Below, piece by piece: positions 36,899 through 46,417 of a stretch of DNA of 64,000 nucleotides (positions within the stretch are counted from its first letter, which is position 1; each line of letters begins with the position of its first letter). Below the pieces are notes generated by a model, which searched no databases, was not told the DNA's origin, and was given only the letters and a program-made list of their open reading frames with translations. The position numbers were made by a program, and so were the translations under genes. This DNA is from Thiocapsa bogorovii (GTDB lineage: Bacteria > Pseudomonadota > Gammaproteobacteria > Chromatiales > Chromatiaceae): positions 1,674,001 through 1,738,000 of the forward strand of contig NZ_CP089309.1 of NCBI RefSeq assembly GCF_021228795.1. The letters run 5' to 3'.

Positions 36899-37339
36899 GG
36901 TGCAACCTCTCTCGTGATGGAATGTTCTCGCCTGACAAAGGCCCTAAAGCTAGTACCAAAACCGAAGGCCAATACATCGTAAAGATCGCGAGCCGGGACG
37001 TCGACCGGATCCGAGGCCTTGGCTGCAACAGCGGTTTCGCGGGCGGCATCCGCGGCTTCGCCGCGTTGCGGGCTCGCTACTTGAGTCCGCGATGCCTAAC
37101 TCGCTGTGCACCTACGGAGCTCGGGATGAATTCCGTCGGCGTTGCCCATACCCTGCTTGCACGAGGGATTATCCCCGTCGTTATCCAAATGCGGCTCCTG
37201 AGCGGCCGAGCACACGATGTGATCTCTGATTCGTGTCGCCATGGCCAACTCGTTGGCGCGTCACCGCCGTCGGCCTCGCAAACCGCCTGCCACGTCGATC
37301 GCACTCATCACGAATCCCCATTCCGACAAGGAGTTCTTG
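36899..37339. other. No gene seen
   Basis: 440 bp between the SDR pseudogene and the channel gene. Only short frames without support. AAGGAG precedes the channel ATG. Confidence 0.5.
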
Positions 37340-39235
37340 ATGCATAAGATCTATTTACCGCTATTGCTGGCGACCGTCTTGTCCTTGCCCGGCCTTTCGG
37401 TGACGGCCGACGAAGGCGCTCAACCCCCCTCGCCGATGACGACTGAAGATCCGGCCATCCCGGTCGATGAGCTGGCTCTGTTGCTCAAACCACTGACCAA
37501 GTCGCAACTGTTGATCGAGGCCGATGCCTGGCAGGGGCTGGTGCAGGACAAGGTCGAGGAGATATCCCGCGCCGAGATCGCGGTCAAGCGTCAGAATCAA
37601 GAGATCGACACGGCAACACAGATCAAGAAGGAGCGCGAGAAGGCAAAGAAGCAACTGGAGGATGTCGAACAAGAGGCCAGCGACGCTCGCATCAGTGGCG
37701 ATCCGACGGCGATCGCCAAGGCGGAGGAAGCGGCTGCCGACGCGCTGGAGCAGATGGATGTCGTGAGAGAGCACATCGACGAGGCCGCCGATGCGGCGGA
37801 GCGTTCCGCGGAAATCCGTGACCAGATGTCCGAACAGGTCAAGGCCCGTCTCGAAGAAACCGCGGAGGCGGCGCAGGTCGCGGGTGCAGCAGTCGATAAG
37901 GTCGATGAGGCGGTCGATCAGGCCAAGGACAAGTCCGGAGACGCGTTACGCGTCGCGGCGGACGATACACGCGCAGTGGCCGAACAGGCCGCGCAGGCAA
38001 CGGAAGCGGTGGCGGAAAAGGCCGCCGAGGTCGTCGCGACCGCGAAGGAGCCGGCGCAGCAGGCCGAAGCGGCTGAGGGGGCGCTCGACGGGAGTGCTGC
38101 GCTCATGGATCAGGCCGCCGAGTCGAAGAAGCAGCAGAAGGTCGCATTGCTCGAAGCGGTCGCTGAGCTACGCGAGCAGCGCACCCTCTTGTTGGATCAG
38201 TTCAACGCGGTCATCGCGGCGTTGGAGACCAAGACCGACGAGCAAGACGCCGATACATTGGCCAAGATCCGCGACTACAAGCTCTACGCCTCTGCTGTGG
38301 GTGGCATCGAGCTCGATGTCACAGACGCGACCTCGGCGTGGCTGGCCATTCAGGGTTGGGTCATGTCGGACGAGGGCGGGGCACGTTGGGTACTGAATCT
38401 CGCGAAATTCGTCGGCATCTTGCTTGCGGCCTGGATCATCTCCGGCATCGTCAGCGGCCTGATTCACCGCGCGGTGCGCCGCGTGCCCGGCGCATCGAAA
38501 TTGCTCGAGGATTTTCTGGTGAAGGCGGCAAGGTGGGTGGTCCTGGCCATCGGTGTGATCATGGCGTTGGCGGCGCTGGAGCTCAGCATCGGCCCGCTGC
38601 TTGCTTTGGTCGGTGCCGCGGGCTTCGTCGTCGCGTTCGCGTTGCAGGACTCGCTGAGCAACTTCGCCAGCGGGCTGATGATCCTGTTCTTTAAGCCGTT
38701 CGATGTCGGTGACGTGGTTGATGCCGGCGGCGTTTCCGGTTCCGTGGAGTCCGTGAACCTGGTCTCCACCACCATCCGTACCTTCGACAACAAGAAGATG
38801 GTCGTGCCCAACAACCGCGTCTGGGGCGACGTCATCACCAACGCCAGCGGCGTCTCCGAGCGGCGCGTCGACCTGGAGTTCGGTATCGGCTACGACGACG
38901 ACATCGACAAGGCGCAGGCCATTCTCGAAGAGATCGTCCACAACCATCCCAACGTACTCACAGAGCCGGCGCCCACGATCCGCATGAACGCGTTGGCAGA
39001 CTCTTCGGTGAATTTCATCGTTCGGCCCTGGACCAAGACAGCCGACTACTGGGGCGTCTATTGGGACATCACGCGCGAGGTGAAGATGCGCTTCGACGCC
39101 GCCGATATCGGCATCCCGTTCCCGCAGCGTGACGTCCATCTCTACCTCGCCGACGGCGGCAAGTTGCCCGGGCTAGTGGCGGCACCGGTGCCCGAGACCG
39201 GAGCAAAATCCAGCGACGGCGGACTCGACAAGTGA
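37340..39235 (+). CDS. MscS-family mechanosensitive channel with long periplasmic coiled coil
   Basis: 631 residues. Signal peptide MHKIYLPLLLATVLSLPGLSVTA, then about 280 residues of Ala/Glu/Lys-rich coiled coil (IKKEREKAKKQLEDVEQEA and many similar), three transmembrane helices (WVLNLAKFVGILLAAWIISG; WVVLAIGVIMALAAL; LLALVGAAGFVVAFALQDSL) and the MscS beta domain GLMILFFKPFDVGDVVDAGG...KMVVPNNRVWGD. It releases solutes on hypo-osmotic shock. The long N-terminal region places it among the larger MscK-like forms. AAGGAG lies 7-8 bp before the ATG. Confidence 0.92.
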   Translation: MHKIYLPLLLATVLSLPGLSVTADEGAQPPSPMTTEDPAIPVDELALLLKPLTKSQLLIEADAWQGLVQDKVEEISRAEIAVKRQNQEIDTATQIKKEREKAKKQLEDVEQEASDARISGDPTAIAKAEEAAADALEQMDVVREHIDEAADAAERSAEIRDQMSEQVKARLEETAEAAQVAGAAVDKVDEAVDQAKDKSGDALRVAADDTRAVAEQAAQATEAVAEKAAEVVATAKEPAQQAEAAEGALDGSAALMDQAAESKKQQKVALLEAVAELREQRTLLLDQFNAVIAALETKTDEQDADTLAKIRDYKLYASAVGGIELDVTDATSAWLAIQGWVMSDEGGARWVLNLAKFVGILLAAWIISGIVSGLIHRAVRRVPGASKLLEDFLVKAARWVVLAIGVIMALAALELSIGPLLALVGAAGFVVAFALQDSLSNFASGLMILFFKPFDVGDVVDAGGVSGSVESVNLVSTTIRTFDNKKMVVPNNRVWGDVITNASGVSERRVDLEFGIGYDDDIDKAQAILEEIVHNHPNVLTEPAPTIRMNALADSSVNFIVRPWTKTADYWGVYWDITREVKMRFDAADIGIPFPQRDVHLYLADGGKLPGLVAAPVPETGAKSSDGGLDK

Positions 39236-39279
39236 TCGGGGTGCGCGAGGCAAGGCCCTAACCTCCATCAGCAACACCG

Positions 39280-39500
39280 AAAGATGGTGCCCGCGCCGTC
39301 GCATCGCGCGACTCGCGGCGTGATTGGTCATCCGGCGGGAAGCACGGCAGTGTCGTTGGAAACGCGTGCAGACTCCTGCGAACACCACCGGCCGGGCCGT
39401 GCGGTCCGCGTCGTCTGCGAAATGTGCGATTTCGCAATGCAGTTTTGCGCCGACTATGTCCAACTCAGGGGTAGCGCCGTCGCCGGCCAGTCAAGTTCAA
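39280..39500 (-). pseudogene. Degraded REP-associated (Y1) transposase fragment
   Basis: The minus strand reads HCEIAHFADDADRTARPVVF, then AGVCTRFQRHCRASRRMTNH, which lines up with REAIYRDDADRDAWLTVFAE and VCTRFNWRCHAYCQMTNH of the intact copy at 44710-45576. The HUH motif after MTNH is lost. An old, much decayed copy. Confidence 0.7.
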
Positions 39501-39632
39501 TCGTCAGGAGTTCGATAAAGACGGATGGATTCGGCAGCAGGACCGACCCCCACGCTCGGCAGCACGGACTCGCCGTGAACATGTTGGCTAGAACGCCGAC
39601 CTGTGCCGGATACAACCATGGAGCATCCATCG

Positions 39633-39896
39633 ATGAGGACTCAACTGGTAAAGAACGCGATCGTTGCGATCGTCGTGGCGACGAGTTTTGCGTGCGGCAA
39701 TTCGGCACTCGCTGCGGGCGGTAAGAACGCTTACAACAACCCAACAGGTGATCCGGCCGAGGACACCTACCAGACCCCCTACACCAATGTCGGCGAGGGG
39801 CGCATCATGGTCTTCTGCGCGGAAGGTGAGACCCTGGTCGTGACGCCGGCCGAAGACGGGGCCGTCGAGGCAGTCTGCGTGCCGGCTGCAGCCTGA
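39633..39896 (+). CDS. Small secreted protein of unknown function
   Basis: 87 residues. Signal peptide core NAIVAIVVATSFACGNSALA-AGG. The mature part of about 60 residues has two Cys (VFCAEGE, AVCVP) likely to form one disulfide. GGAG lies 9 bp before this ATG, which I prefer over two upstream in-frame starts. No domain recognised. Confidence 0.6.
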   Translation: MRTQLVKNAIVAIVVATSFACGNSALAAGGKNAYNNPTGDPAEDTYQTPYTNVGEGRIMVFCAEGETLVVTPAEDGAVEAVCVPAAA

Positions 39897-40230
39897 TCCC
39901 ACCCAAGCCGCACGGTTCGTCTACTGGCCCAATCCTTAATCGGCCGACGTGCTATCCCACCGGGTGCGGCTGAAATCAGTGGTCTCGTCGACCGTCATAT
40001 TCTTAGACGGGTCAGCATCGTGCAAGCTCGTACCGAAGAGTACCGGGTTGGTCCTTTAGGTGCCGTGGAGTACCGCGGTACCGGAGTGTACGTCGGCCGG
40101 ATGCGCGTGTTCCAATGGCGCCGGTCACGGCATGGCGCCACTCGCCGTCTACGTCCAAACCGGCGCACCGAAACCCCTCGATCAGACCCCGCTGTAGCGC
40201 TACCAAGTCTCTGCGACGGATGTTACTGTT
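39897..40230. other. No gene seen
   Basis: About 330 bp after the small secreted protein with no supported reading frame. Confidence 0.45.
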
Positions 40231-40540
40231 CGCGGGCGAAGATATCGAGGGCGGCCAGATTGCGATCTTGCCCGCCGCTCCAGGTGAATACGACCTTCAG
40301 ATCGATGCCTCTCTTCTGGCGCCCTGAGTGCGGGAACGACACCCCGCAACGCTTTATTTGAAAATAACCGACGGCGCCCCGGTACTCTTTCCTGACTTAC
40401 AGCAACGGGAACAGGCTTTTCAGGCGCAGCAGGGAGCCTATGTCGACAATAGCAACGCCGTGCTCGACGGCATGTACGATAGCTATCTGGACCAATCGGC
40501 CACGCAATACCAAGGACATCAAAGAGAGGTTTGTTCCTAG
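40230..40540 (+). pseudogene. Possible degenerate gene
   Basis: Two adjoining frames look protein-like: FAGEDIEGGQIAILPAAPGE followed by YDLQIDASLLAPE, then after a shift near 40330 LYLKITDGAPVLFPDLQQRE and ending YQGHQREVCS. No family recognised and no clear start. It may be one gene with a frameshift. Confidence 0.4.
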
Positions 40541-41413
40541 CCCTCGACCCGGCACATGGTGCGACTCAAACCTGAGGGACAAGCCATGTCATCCGGGTAG
40601 GCCGAGAACGGCGGATTAAAAAACCTCATGCATCCGCGCTGACCGCGACCCCGCCTATGGCCTTTTCGACAGCGAAAATCGCCTCCCGTAGGTGGGACAC
40701 ATTCGACTTTCAGGGCTTGAGGAGCACCGCCAACCGCAGGGGTTGGCCCGCGATCGGGCTCACCACCTTCCCGCCCCGCGTGACCCTCTTTGAGTACGTT
40801 GAGTACGCCGCTCGTGCCATCCGCAACTGCTATACCGTCCTATCCCCCTGCCCGATACCCGCGCACGACGAAAAACCCCGAGCATCTCTGCTCGGGTCTC
40901 GCGCGCTCACTCACAGAGCACACTCTGTGACTTCAACGGCGTCGCATATTCAAATGGCGCGATTGCCTAATTCCGGTGCAGGCTCGGGTCATGAGCCTAC
41001 CGGCTTAGGCGATTGCCGGAGACTTTCGTACCAGATGATGCAGGATTGGCGTTTGCCTTCAAGGAAGGCTGGCGGGAGCATAGCAGGCTATGTGACCGCC
41101 AGCCCGACACCGAAGGCGGGCGTCAAGACAAGTCAGAGGGTATGAAAGTCGACAGAGATCGCCTTAGTTCCCAGGGGGTCATTCGAGCCAAAGGCCGTCG
41201 CTCCTGGCCTTCATCAGGGCCAGGTGAATCGCCAGCGCTCCGGATGCGAAAAACGGGCATCGCCTTGAGGCAACCCTCTTACAATCCCACATCGTTGATC
41301 GGATCGGAAACCGTTACGTCTGCGGTCCGGGCGCGTTCGTCGACCTCTTCAACGCGGATTCTCGTACTCGGGTGTCCATCCGGCTCAGCTGATCAAAAAG
41401 TATCGAAAGACAC
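40541..41413. other. No confident gene
   Basis: About 870 bp. Frames at 40657-41145 and 41013-41417 have no ribosome site or domain. There is a short stretch, LAFAFKEGWREHSRLCD, near 41045, that could be a fossil of a coding region. Confidence 0.4.
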
Positions 41414-42292
41414 ATGAACCTACGCCAGATCTCAGGGATCGCTCGGCCGATCGAGCCGGGCTATCCGACCAACCGCTGGATTGCCGTTCTGACGCTCCTC
41501 GTGCTGATCGCCGGGGGCGTCTGGCGATTGCTCGACGGCGACGGCTGGCTGACCGCGAGCGGGTGGTCCGCGTCGGCCGCCGTCAGCTTCTTCCTCGCTT
41601 GGGCACTGGCACGTGAGCTCGATCCAGACCGCGAGCTCGCGGCCTTCGTCGCCGCTGGATTCACGCTACCGGCCCTTGCCGCGGCCGGGCTCGGTTGGTT
41701 GCCCTTACCTGACCTGGCGGCGCTATTCCTGGTCCTGCTTGCGATGCGCGTCATGAACCGCAGCACCGGGGTCGCCGCAACTGTGCCGGATACTGTCGGC
41801 CTGCTGGGCTTAGGGCTTTGGCTGGGCTACGAGAGCAGCCCGATCTATCTGGCTGTAGCCGTCGCCGCGCTACTGATCGACGCGCTGCTTGGGCCTGCGG
41901 ATCGCCGCCGTGTCATCCTCGCCGTCTTGGCCGCGACCATCGGCGGCGTACTGGTCGCGATCGGCGACCCGCCTTACGCCCCGCCATCCCCTCCGACATC
42001 GGCACCGATGTGGGTCCCGGTTCCAGTGCTCGCGGCGCTCATCATGAGCGCAATTTTCGCGGTCACGATCCGCGCCGCCGATCAGGTCCAAAGCCTTGCC
42101 GACGCCACCGCGGAGCCGTTGTCTCCCCGCCGCGTCCGCGCCGGACAGTTGCTGGCGCTGTTGACCGCGCTTGGCCTCACCCTCGCGCATGGCTCGCCGG
42201 GCCTCACGGGATTGCTGCCGCTCTGGGCAGCGATGGCGGCCACCGGCGCCTATCGGATCGCCGCAGGACGCAAGCCGGCAATCCCGAAATGA
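41414..42292 (+). CDS. Polytopic membrane protein of unknown function
   Basis: 292 residues with about eight hydrophobic helices (WIAVLTLLVLIAGGVWRLL; FVAAGFTLPALAAAGLGWL; LAALFLVLLAMRVM; VGLLGLGLWLGY; IYLAVAVAALLIDALLG; VILAVLAATIGGVLVAIG; PVPVLAALIMSAIFAVTI; LLALLTALGLTLAHG). There are few charged residues in the membrane part and no transporter motif I recognise. The reading frame is well formed up to its stop, and a Y1/IS1182 remnant follows. Confidence 0.65.
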   Translation: MNLRQISGIARPIEPGYPTNRWIAVLTLLVLIAGGVWRLLDGDGWLTASGWSASAAVSFFLAWALARELDPDRELAAFVAAGFTLPALAAAGLGWLPLPDLAALFLVLLAMRVMNRSTGVAATVPDTVGLLGLGLWLGYESSPIYLAVAVAALLIDALLGPADRRRVILAVLAATIGGVLVAIGDPPYAPPSPPTSAPMWVPVPVLAALIMSAIFAVTIRAADQVQSLADATAEPLSPRRVRAGQLLALLTALGLTLAHGSPGLTGLLPLWAAMAATGAYRIAAGRKPAIPK

Positions 42293-42389
42293 TCGTGCTG
42301 ACTCGGCACTGAGTCCGGGGCCGTACGGGCATCCGCACCGAATTGAATCCTCTTTCCAAGAGCCGAGGCTTGCTGGATAACGGACCGAG

Positions 42390-42700
42390 GAGCCGCGGTT
42401 GAGCAGCAGCTTGTCCGGTTCTGCGCGTGGCCGGGTCGCACCTCGGATCAGGGGTTTGATCCGGAGGCCTTGCTGAAACTCTACCTGTACGGCTACACCA
42501 ATCGCGTGTGCACAGCTCCAGGCTCCAGGAGCGAGAATGCCGGCGCAACCTCGCGGTGAACTGGCTGCTGGAAGGATTGACGCCGAGCGATACCGAGCGC
42601 GAGTTCGTGCTGCTGTGCAAGAAGCTTGGGTTGCTCGGCGAGGAGACCGTCGGCATTGATGGCTCGTTCTTCAACGCCAGCAACGCGAAAGAAGGGCGCA
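42390..42700 (+). pseudogene. IS1182-family transposase remnant
   Basis: GFDPEALLKLYLYGYTNRV, SSRLQERECRRNLAVNWLLEGLTP and REFVLLCKKLGLLGEETVGIDGSF are the N-terminal signatures of IS1182 transposases, spread over two frames and with the region between LTP and REF deleted. The catalytic DDE residues downstream are absent. It ends where a piece of Y1 transposase DNA begins. Confidence 0.75.
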
Positions 42701-42711
42701 ACGGCGTACCG

Positions 42712-42788
42712 CCGGCGAGCTCGATTCGGAGTGGTCTGGCCCTGGAAACAGCTTCGTCCAGCGATACTGGAAAACAAGACCTGACCCC
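42712..42788 (-). mobile_element. 5' end of a Y1 transposase element joined to IS1182 remnant
   Basis: Reading minus, 42754-42712 encodes RPLRIELAGGT, the beginning of the REP-associated transposase. The upstream flank GCGATACTGGAAAACAAGAC and the motif ACAAGACCTGACCCC (42774-42788) match the flank of the intact copy at 45576-45621. Only the extreme end is left. Confidence 0.75.
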
Positions 42789-42864
42789 AACGTTCGCTGA
42801 CCCCAATTCCACTCCGATCGGACCGGCACTGGAGAACGTTCGCGCCCAGATCTAGGGGATGCGC

Positions 42865-43974
42865 TCAGCGGCCGAGGACCCGTCGGCGCATGCCGCGCAG
42901 GGCTCGTCGCGCCCGGCGATCAAGCTCATGCCACACCGCGACAACCAGGTTTCGCTCGGTGGCGCCGCGCTTGTGCGAGCCAAGGACATCGGATGCGATG
43001 AGTGCGTCCAGGGCAGCAATGCCGTCCTTCCTAGGCCGGTAAACACCCCAGACCTCCAGGGGCTCGAGGATGCCGCGCGCGACCAGACTGTCGTCGCAGT
43101 CGATAAGAAAATCGAGATAGCGTCGCGCGGTGGCGTCACGCGGGTCGAGCCGCTTCGCCAACCGTGCGTTGGTGCATATAAACCGCATGAAGGCGCCATG
43201 TCGGTGCTCGAAGATCGGCTCGAAGGTGGCGCGTAGAACAGGCATCGTGTCCTCCTGCCGGATGCCTTCCATGCCCTCGTCCTCGACCGGGGCGTTCAGC
43301 CGAAGGCCGCGGGTGATCTCTTTCGGGATCGCGCGCAGAAGGGCGTTCGCCATGCGTTCGTTCGCGTCCCAAAGAAGCTTGCGATTCTGTCCGACCACGT
43401 CGACGAGATGGAAGATCCCGTTCGGCGACAATCCCAGCAGCAGTTGTTCGAAAAGGCGTTCGAGGTTGATGACGTGGTGGATGGCCGCGTGTGCAAAGAT
43501 CAGATCGTACTGTCCCTTCTCGATGGTGATGAAGTTGATGTCCTCGACCGCGAAGGTCACCGCGAATTGCTCGCGGTCGACGATCTCCTGCGCCGGGCCG
43601 AACAGGGCCGGGTTGATGTCGGTGCAGGTGATTCGGTAATCGCAGGTCAGGGCGCGCGCAAGTTTGAGCTCATGGCCGCAATAGCCGCTGCCTAGACTCA
43701 GGATACGCAACGGTCGCCCGAGTGCACCGAAGCGCGCGTTCAGAGCGCCGGCGAAGTCGGCAAACGGCGAGGTATCCAGGGTGCGCTGAACGTGCTGCCA
43801 ATAGTAGGTCCAGCAGTCGCTGGCGTGAGCTCCGCCCTCGCGCAGATCGTCGGTGATTTCGATCTCCGCGTAATGCTCCTTCTCCTCACGGACCAGGGCG
43901 TCGTAGTCGTAATGCTTGGTGAGATCTCGCTCCATCATTGAACGCATCTGCGCCAGCCGGGCGCGGATACACAT
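42865..43974 (-). CDS. Class I SAM-dependent methyltransferase
   Basis: 369 residues. The SAM-binding motif RILSLGSGYCGHELKLARAL around residue 92, then ITCTDINPALF (acidic loop) and YDLIFAHAAIHHVINLERLF with LSPNGIFHLVDVVG give a clear Rossmann methyltransferase. The N-terminal 80 residues (SDCWTYYWQHVQRTLDTSPF) and C-terminal 150 residues are unassigned. Start uncertain: the ATG at 43974 has GAGAGG almost touching it, and 43947 or 43938 are alternatives. Substrate unknown; neighbours are mobile-element remnants. Confidence 0.8.
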   Translation of the reverse strand: MCIRARLAQMRSMMERDLTKHYDYDALVREEKEHYAEIEITDDLREGGAHASDCWTYYWQHVQRTLDTSPFADFAGALNARFGALGRPLRILSLGSGYCGHELKLARALTCDYRITCTDINPALFGPAQEIVDREQFAVTFAVEDINFITIEKGQYDLIFAHAAIHHVINLERLFEQLLLGLSPNGIFHLVDVVGQNRKLLWDANERMANALLRAIPKEITRGLRLNAPVEDEGMEGIRQEDTMPVLRATFEPIFEHRHGAFMRFICTNARLAKRLDPRDATARRYLDFLIDCDDSLVARGILEPLEVWGVYRPRKDGIAALDALIASDVLGSHKRGATERNLVVAVWHELDRRARRALRGMRRRVLGR

Positions 43975-44049
43975 CCTCTCTGTTGTTGCTCAAAGTCGTG
44001 TGGAACGGCGGTGCGGGTCCGGCGGCTAGGCCAACCCTCAGACCGAAGA

Positions 44050-44506
44050 TCACTTCGTGGCCAAGACGACCCGGGGCCGTGCACGGACATGATCGAAGCG
44101 GAGCGCCTTGAAGGTCCTGCACACACTTCGCCGTCGATCGTGGTGGCTTGCATGGGGCTCGAGCAGCTTGACCAAGGCGACGGTGACGGCGACCTGAGCA
44201 AACATGAGCGGCACGAGCCTTTTCGCAGGTCGATCTTGGTGCGGGCGACGTCATCGCGCCGTTGTTCGATGTTCAACGTCAAGTCGCCTCGGACGTGTTC
44301 GAGATCGGCTCTTAGCTCGGCTCGGATCGGCTCAATCTCTTTCGCAGCCGCAGTTCAGTCTCGCGCCCTTGGACTGGCGTGGCTGAATCCGCAAGGTGCG
44401 GATAGCGAACTTGCAGACGCTCGACAACTTCGGCGATGACACGAACGCGACTGCGCTCGTCGAAGGCCGTGGTCAGGGCCTCAAAGAGTGCGACCGCGGG
44501 TGTCAT
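44050..44506 (-). pseudogene. DUF1640/coiled-coil (CCDC90-like) membrane protein, two frameshifts
   Basis: TPAVALFEALTTAFDERSRV and VIAEVVERLQVRYPHLAD start the protein at 44506. After a one-base loss near 44330 it continues IEPIRAELRADLEHVRGDLT and EQRRDDVARTKIDLRK. After a second one-base loss near 44235 it ends with a transmembrane helix LMFAQVAVTVALVKLL. This coiled coil plus C-terminal helix layout matches DUF1640-type proteins. Two single-base losses in short purine runs could be decay or sequencing errors. Confidence 0.55.
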
Positions 44507-44709
44507 TGCGATGTTTGGGCCCCAACGCACGATAGCCTTGACCGTTTCGGGCCGAGCAGGCTGCCCGGGCAGACGGCATCGGAGATGTCGTCGAGCCAGA
44601 CGTCCGGTTGCTCGGCCTTGAGGATCGGTCGGTTTAGCAGCGGATTTTAGCACGACATCGTAAAGCACGCGGCCGAGGAACAGGCCTCGAAATGACTTGC
44701 CTCGCGACT

Positions 44710-45576
44710 CTACTCCGGCGCAGAGGAGCCAGCGTCGATACGCTCGAACCGGCGCACCGCGCGGCTGACAGTCGAGTAGTGCACGCCGAAATGCTCGGCG
44801 ATCTCCCGCATCGTGTAGGCACCGCTCAGGAATGCCCGCGCCATCGCCTCGCGCGGTGGCGCGTTCTGATCGGCGAACGCCGACAGCGGCTGCGCGAGCG
44901 CACGGCGCTGGGCACGCGGAACCTCGCGCAAGCGCTGCGGATCGTTCGCCAAACCCCGGTGGCGCTCTACGAAGCCGTCGGTGCCGAGAAAGACCTGGCA
45001 CCGCAGTCCATCCCACACGCTCGACCGTCCGACCCCCTCGGCGACGAAGGCCGCGTACGCGTCTTGCGCCGCCGCACGCGCAGGCCCGAACTGACCGAGC
45101 ACCCAGTCGGTCTCCAACCAGGGGGGCGCCGGCACCCGGCCCAGCATGGCGGGGTAGCTGCTCCACGCCCAATCACCCGCATCGGCCACCATGCCGGCAC
45201 GCACCGGATTGAGCACGACATAGCGCGCCAGTTCGAGCAGGTAGGTATCGCGCTCGACGAGAATGCCCTTGAAGCGGCCCTGAAACAGGTGTCCGACCAG
45301 GCCGTGACGGCGATTGACCCGCTGGGTGAAGACGCCGTTGAGCTGCCGCATCCCCTGCGACAGATTCCCCTCCGCGGTCTCCACCACCAGGTGATAGTGA
45401 TTGGTCATCTGGCAGTAAGCATGACAGCGCCAATTGAAACGTGTGCAAACTTCCGCGAACACCGTCAGCCAGGCATCTCGGTCCGCATCGTCGCGGTAGA
45501 TCGCCTCGCGGCGATCGCCGCGCGCGGTGACGTGATACAACCCGCCGGCGAGCTCGATGCGGAGTGGTCTGGCCAT
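44710..45576 (-). CDS. REP-associated tyrosine transposase (RAYT, Y1/HUH family), full length
   Basis: 288 residues. N-terminal MARPLRIELAGGLYHVTARG, HUH motif in MTNHYHLVVETAEGNL, and the catalytic Tyr region GRFKGILVERDTYLLELARY with VVLNPVRAGMV are the IS200-like Y1 transposase core. A C-terminal helix-turn-helix (MREIAEHFGVHYSTVSRAVR) may read repeat ends. It is the only intact copy in the window and the likely source of the degraded copies at 39.3, 42.7, 53.0, 54.2 and 55.6 kb. Such enzymes mobilise REP-like hairpins or their own ends. Confidence 0.95.
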   Translation of the reverse strand: MARPLRIELAGGLYHVTARGDRREAIYRDDADRDAWLTVFAEVCTRFNWRCHAYCQMTNHYHLVVETAEGNLSQGMRQLNGVFTQRVNRRHGLVGHLFQGRFKGILVERDTYLLELARYVVLNPVRAGMVADAGDWAWSSYPAMLGRVPAPPWLETDWVLGQFGPARAAAQDAYAAFVAEGVGRSSVWDGLRCQVFLGTDGFVERHRGLANDPQRLREVPRAQRRALAQPLSAFADQNAPPREAMARAFLSGAYTMREIAEHFGVHYSTVSRAVRRFERIDAGSSAPE

Positions 45577-45900
45577 GGAAACAGCCTAGCCCAGAGATGC
45601 CGGAAAACAAGACCTGACCCCGCACTCTCTTCCCAAACTGCAGCACGGCACCAGTCAAGATACTATGGCGTTACACAAGACCCTACAGCCCCGGAGCCTC
45701 GCAAAACCTGCCCCCATCGTCTTCGCAAGAACCAACCACGCCAGCCGGAGCGTCTTCATGCCCAAACCCGAAAATAGCCTCGCAGAGGCCCTGGAAACCT
45801 GTTCGCCGGAGCGACGCGCCGGCTTCGCCCGCTGCGACAACGGCGAGACGGCACCGCAGGCGATCGGCTCGCACACCCTCTGCGACCGGGCGCCCCTGAA
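45577..45900. other. Upstream flank of the transposase with dispersed motifs
   Basis: It contains ACAAGACCTGACCCC at 45607-45621 and the block AAACTGCAGCACGGCACC at 45635-45652, both of which recur elsewhere. A possible small plus-strand frame from 45758 (MPKPENSLAEALETC) has no known domain and I do not call it. Confidence 0.55.
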
Positions 45901-46317
45901 ATGCCACCCGGCGGACCTCTCCTGATGTTGGTCCTGATGCCGGAGGGCGTGTTTCGGCGAGGGTTTCGGCTAGCGCTCTGGGGTTGCGTCCTGGTGGTGG
46001 CCTGGCTTGCGTTCGCGCCGCTCGCCGAGCCCGTGGGCTTCTCGTGGGACAAGGCCAACCACGCGCTGGCCTTCTGCCTCATGGCTGCTCTGGCGGACGG
46101 CGGCTATCCGGGTCGCGCCCGAGAGTGGCCGCGCTGGGGACTGCTGCTGGGCTACGGGCTCGTCATCGAGTTGGTGCAGTGGCCACTGCCCTATCGCGAG
46201 TTCTCCTGGCTCGACCTGGTCGCGAACGTCGTCGGCGTCTTGCTTTATATCGGCCTCCGCGCCTGGGTCGGCTGGCGCGTTCGACGCACGCGCGGACCGG
46301 CTCGCAGTCGATCGTGA
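45901..46317 (+). CDS. VanZ-like membrane protein
   Basis: 138 residues with four helices: ALWGCVLVVAWLAFAPL, WDKANHALAFCLMAALADGG, LLLGYGLVIELVQW and LVANVVGVLLYIGLRAWV. The family signature DKANHALAF and the ELVQ...R.FSWLDLVANVVG stretch identify a VanZ-like protein, a small membrane protein related to one linked with teicoplanin resistance but mostly of unknown role. The start could be 45901, 45925 or 45937; no strong ribosome site helps. Confidence 0.82.
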   Translation: MPPGGPLLMLVLMPEGVFRRGFRLALWGCVLVVAWLAFAPLAEPVGFSWDKANHALAFCLMAALADGGYPGRAREWPRWGLLLGYGLVIELVQWPLPYREFSWLDLVANVVGVLLYIGLRAWVGWRVRRTRGPARSRS

Positions 46318-46417
46318 TACTCGGGCTCAGGGGCAGATCACGGTTCCTTCGGCGGAAAACCCAACCTGGCGGGGACGATAGCCTCGCGCTTGGCTCCCGC
46401 TCACCCGAACCCGCCCT

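Noticed and set aside
45758-45925. Small plus-strand frame MPKPENSLAEALETC
   Set aside because: No domain or ribosome site, and it overlaps the VanZ-like start region.
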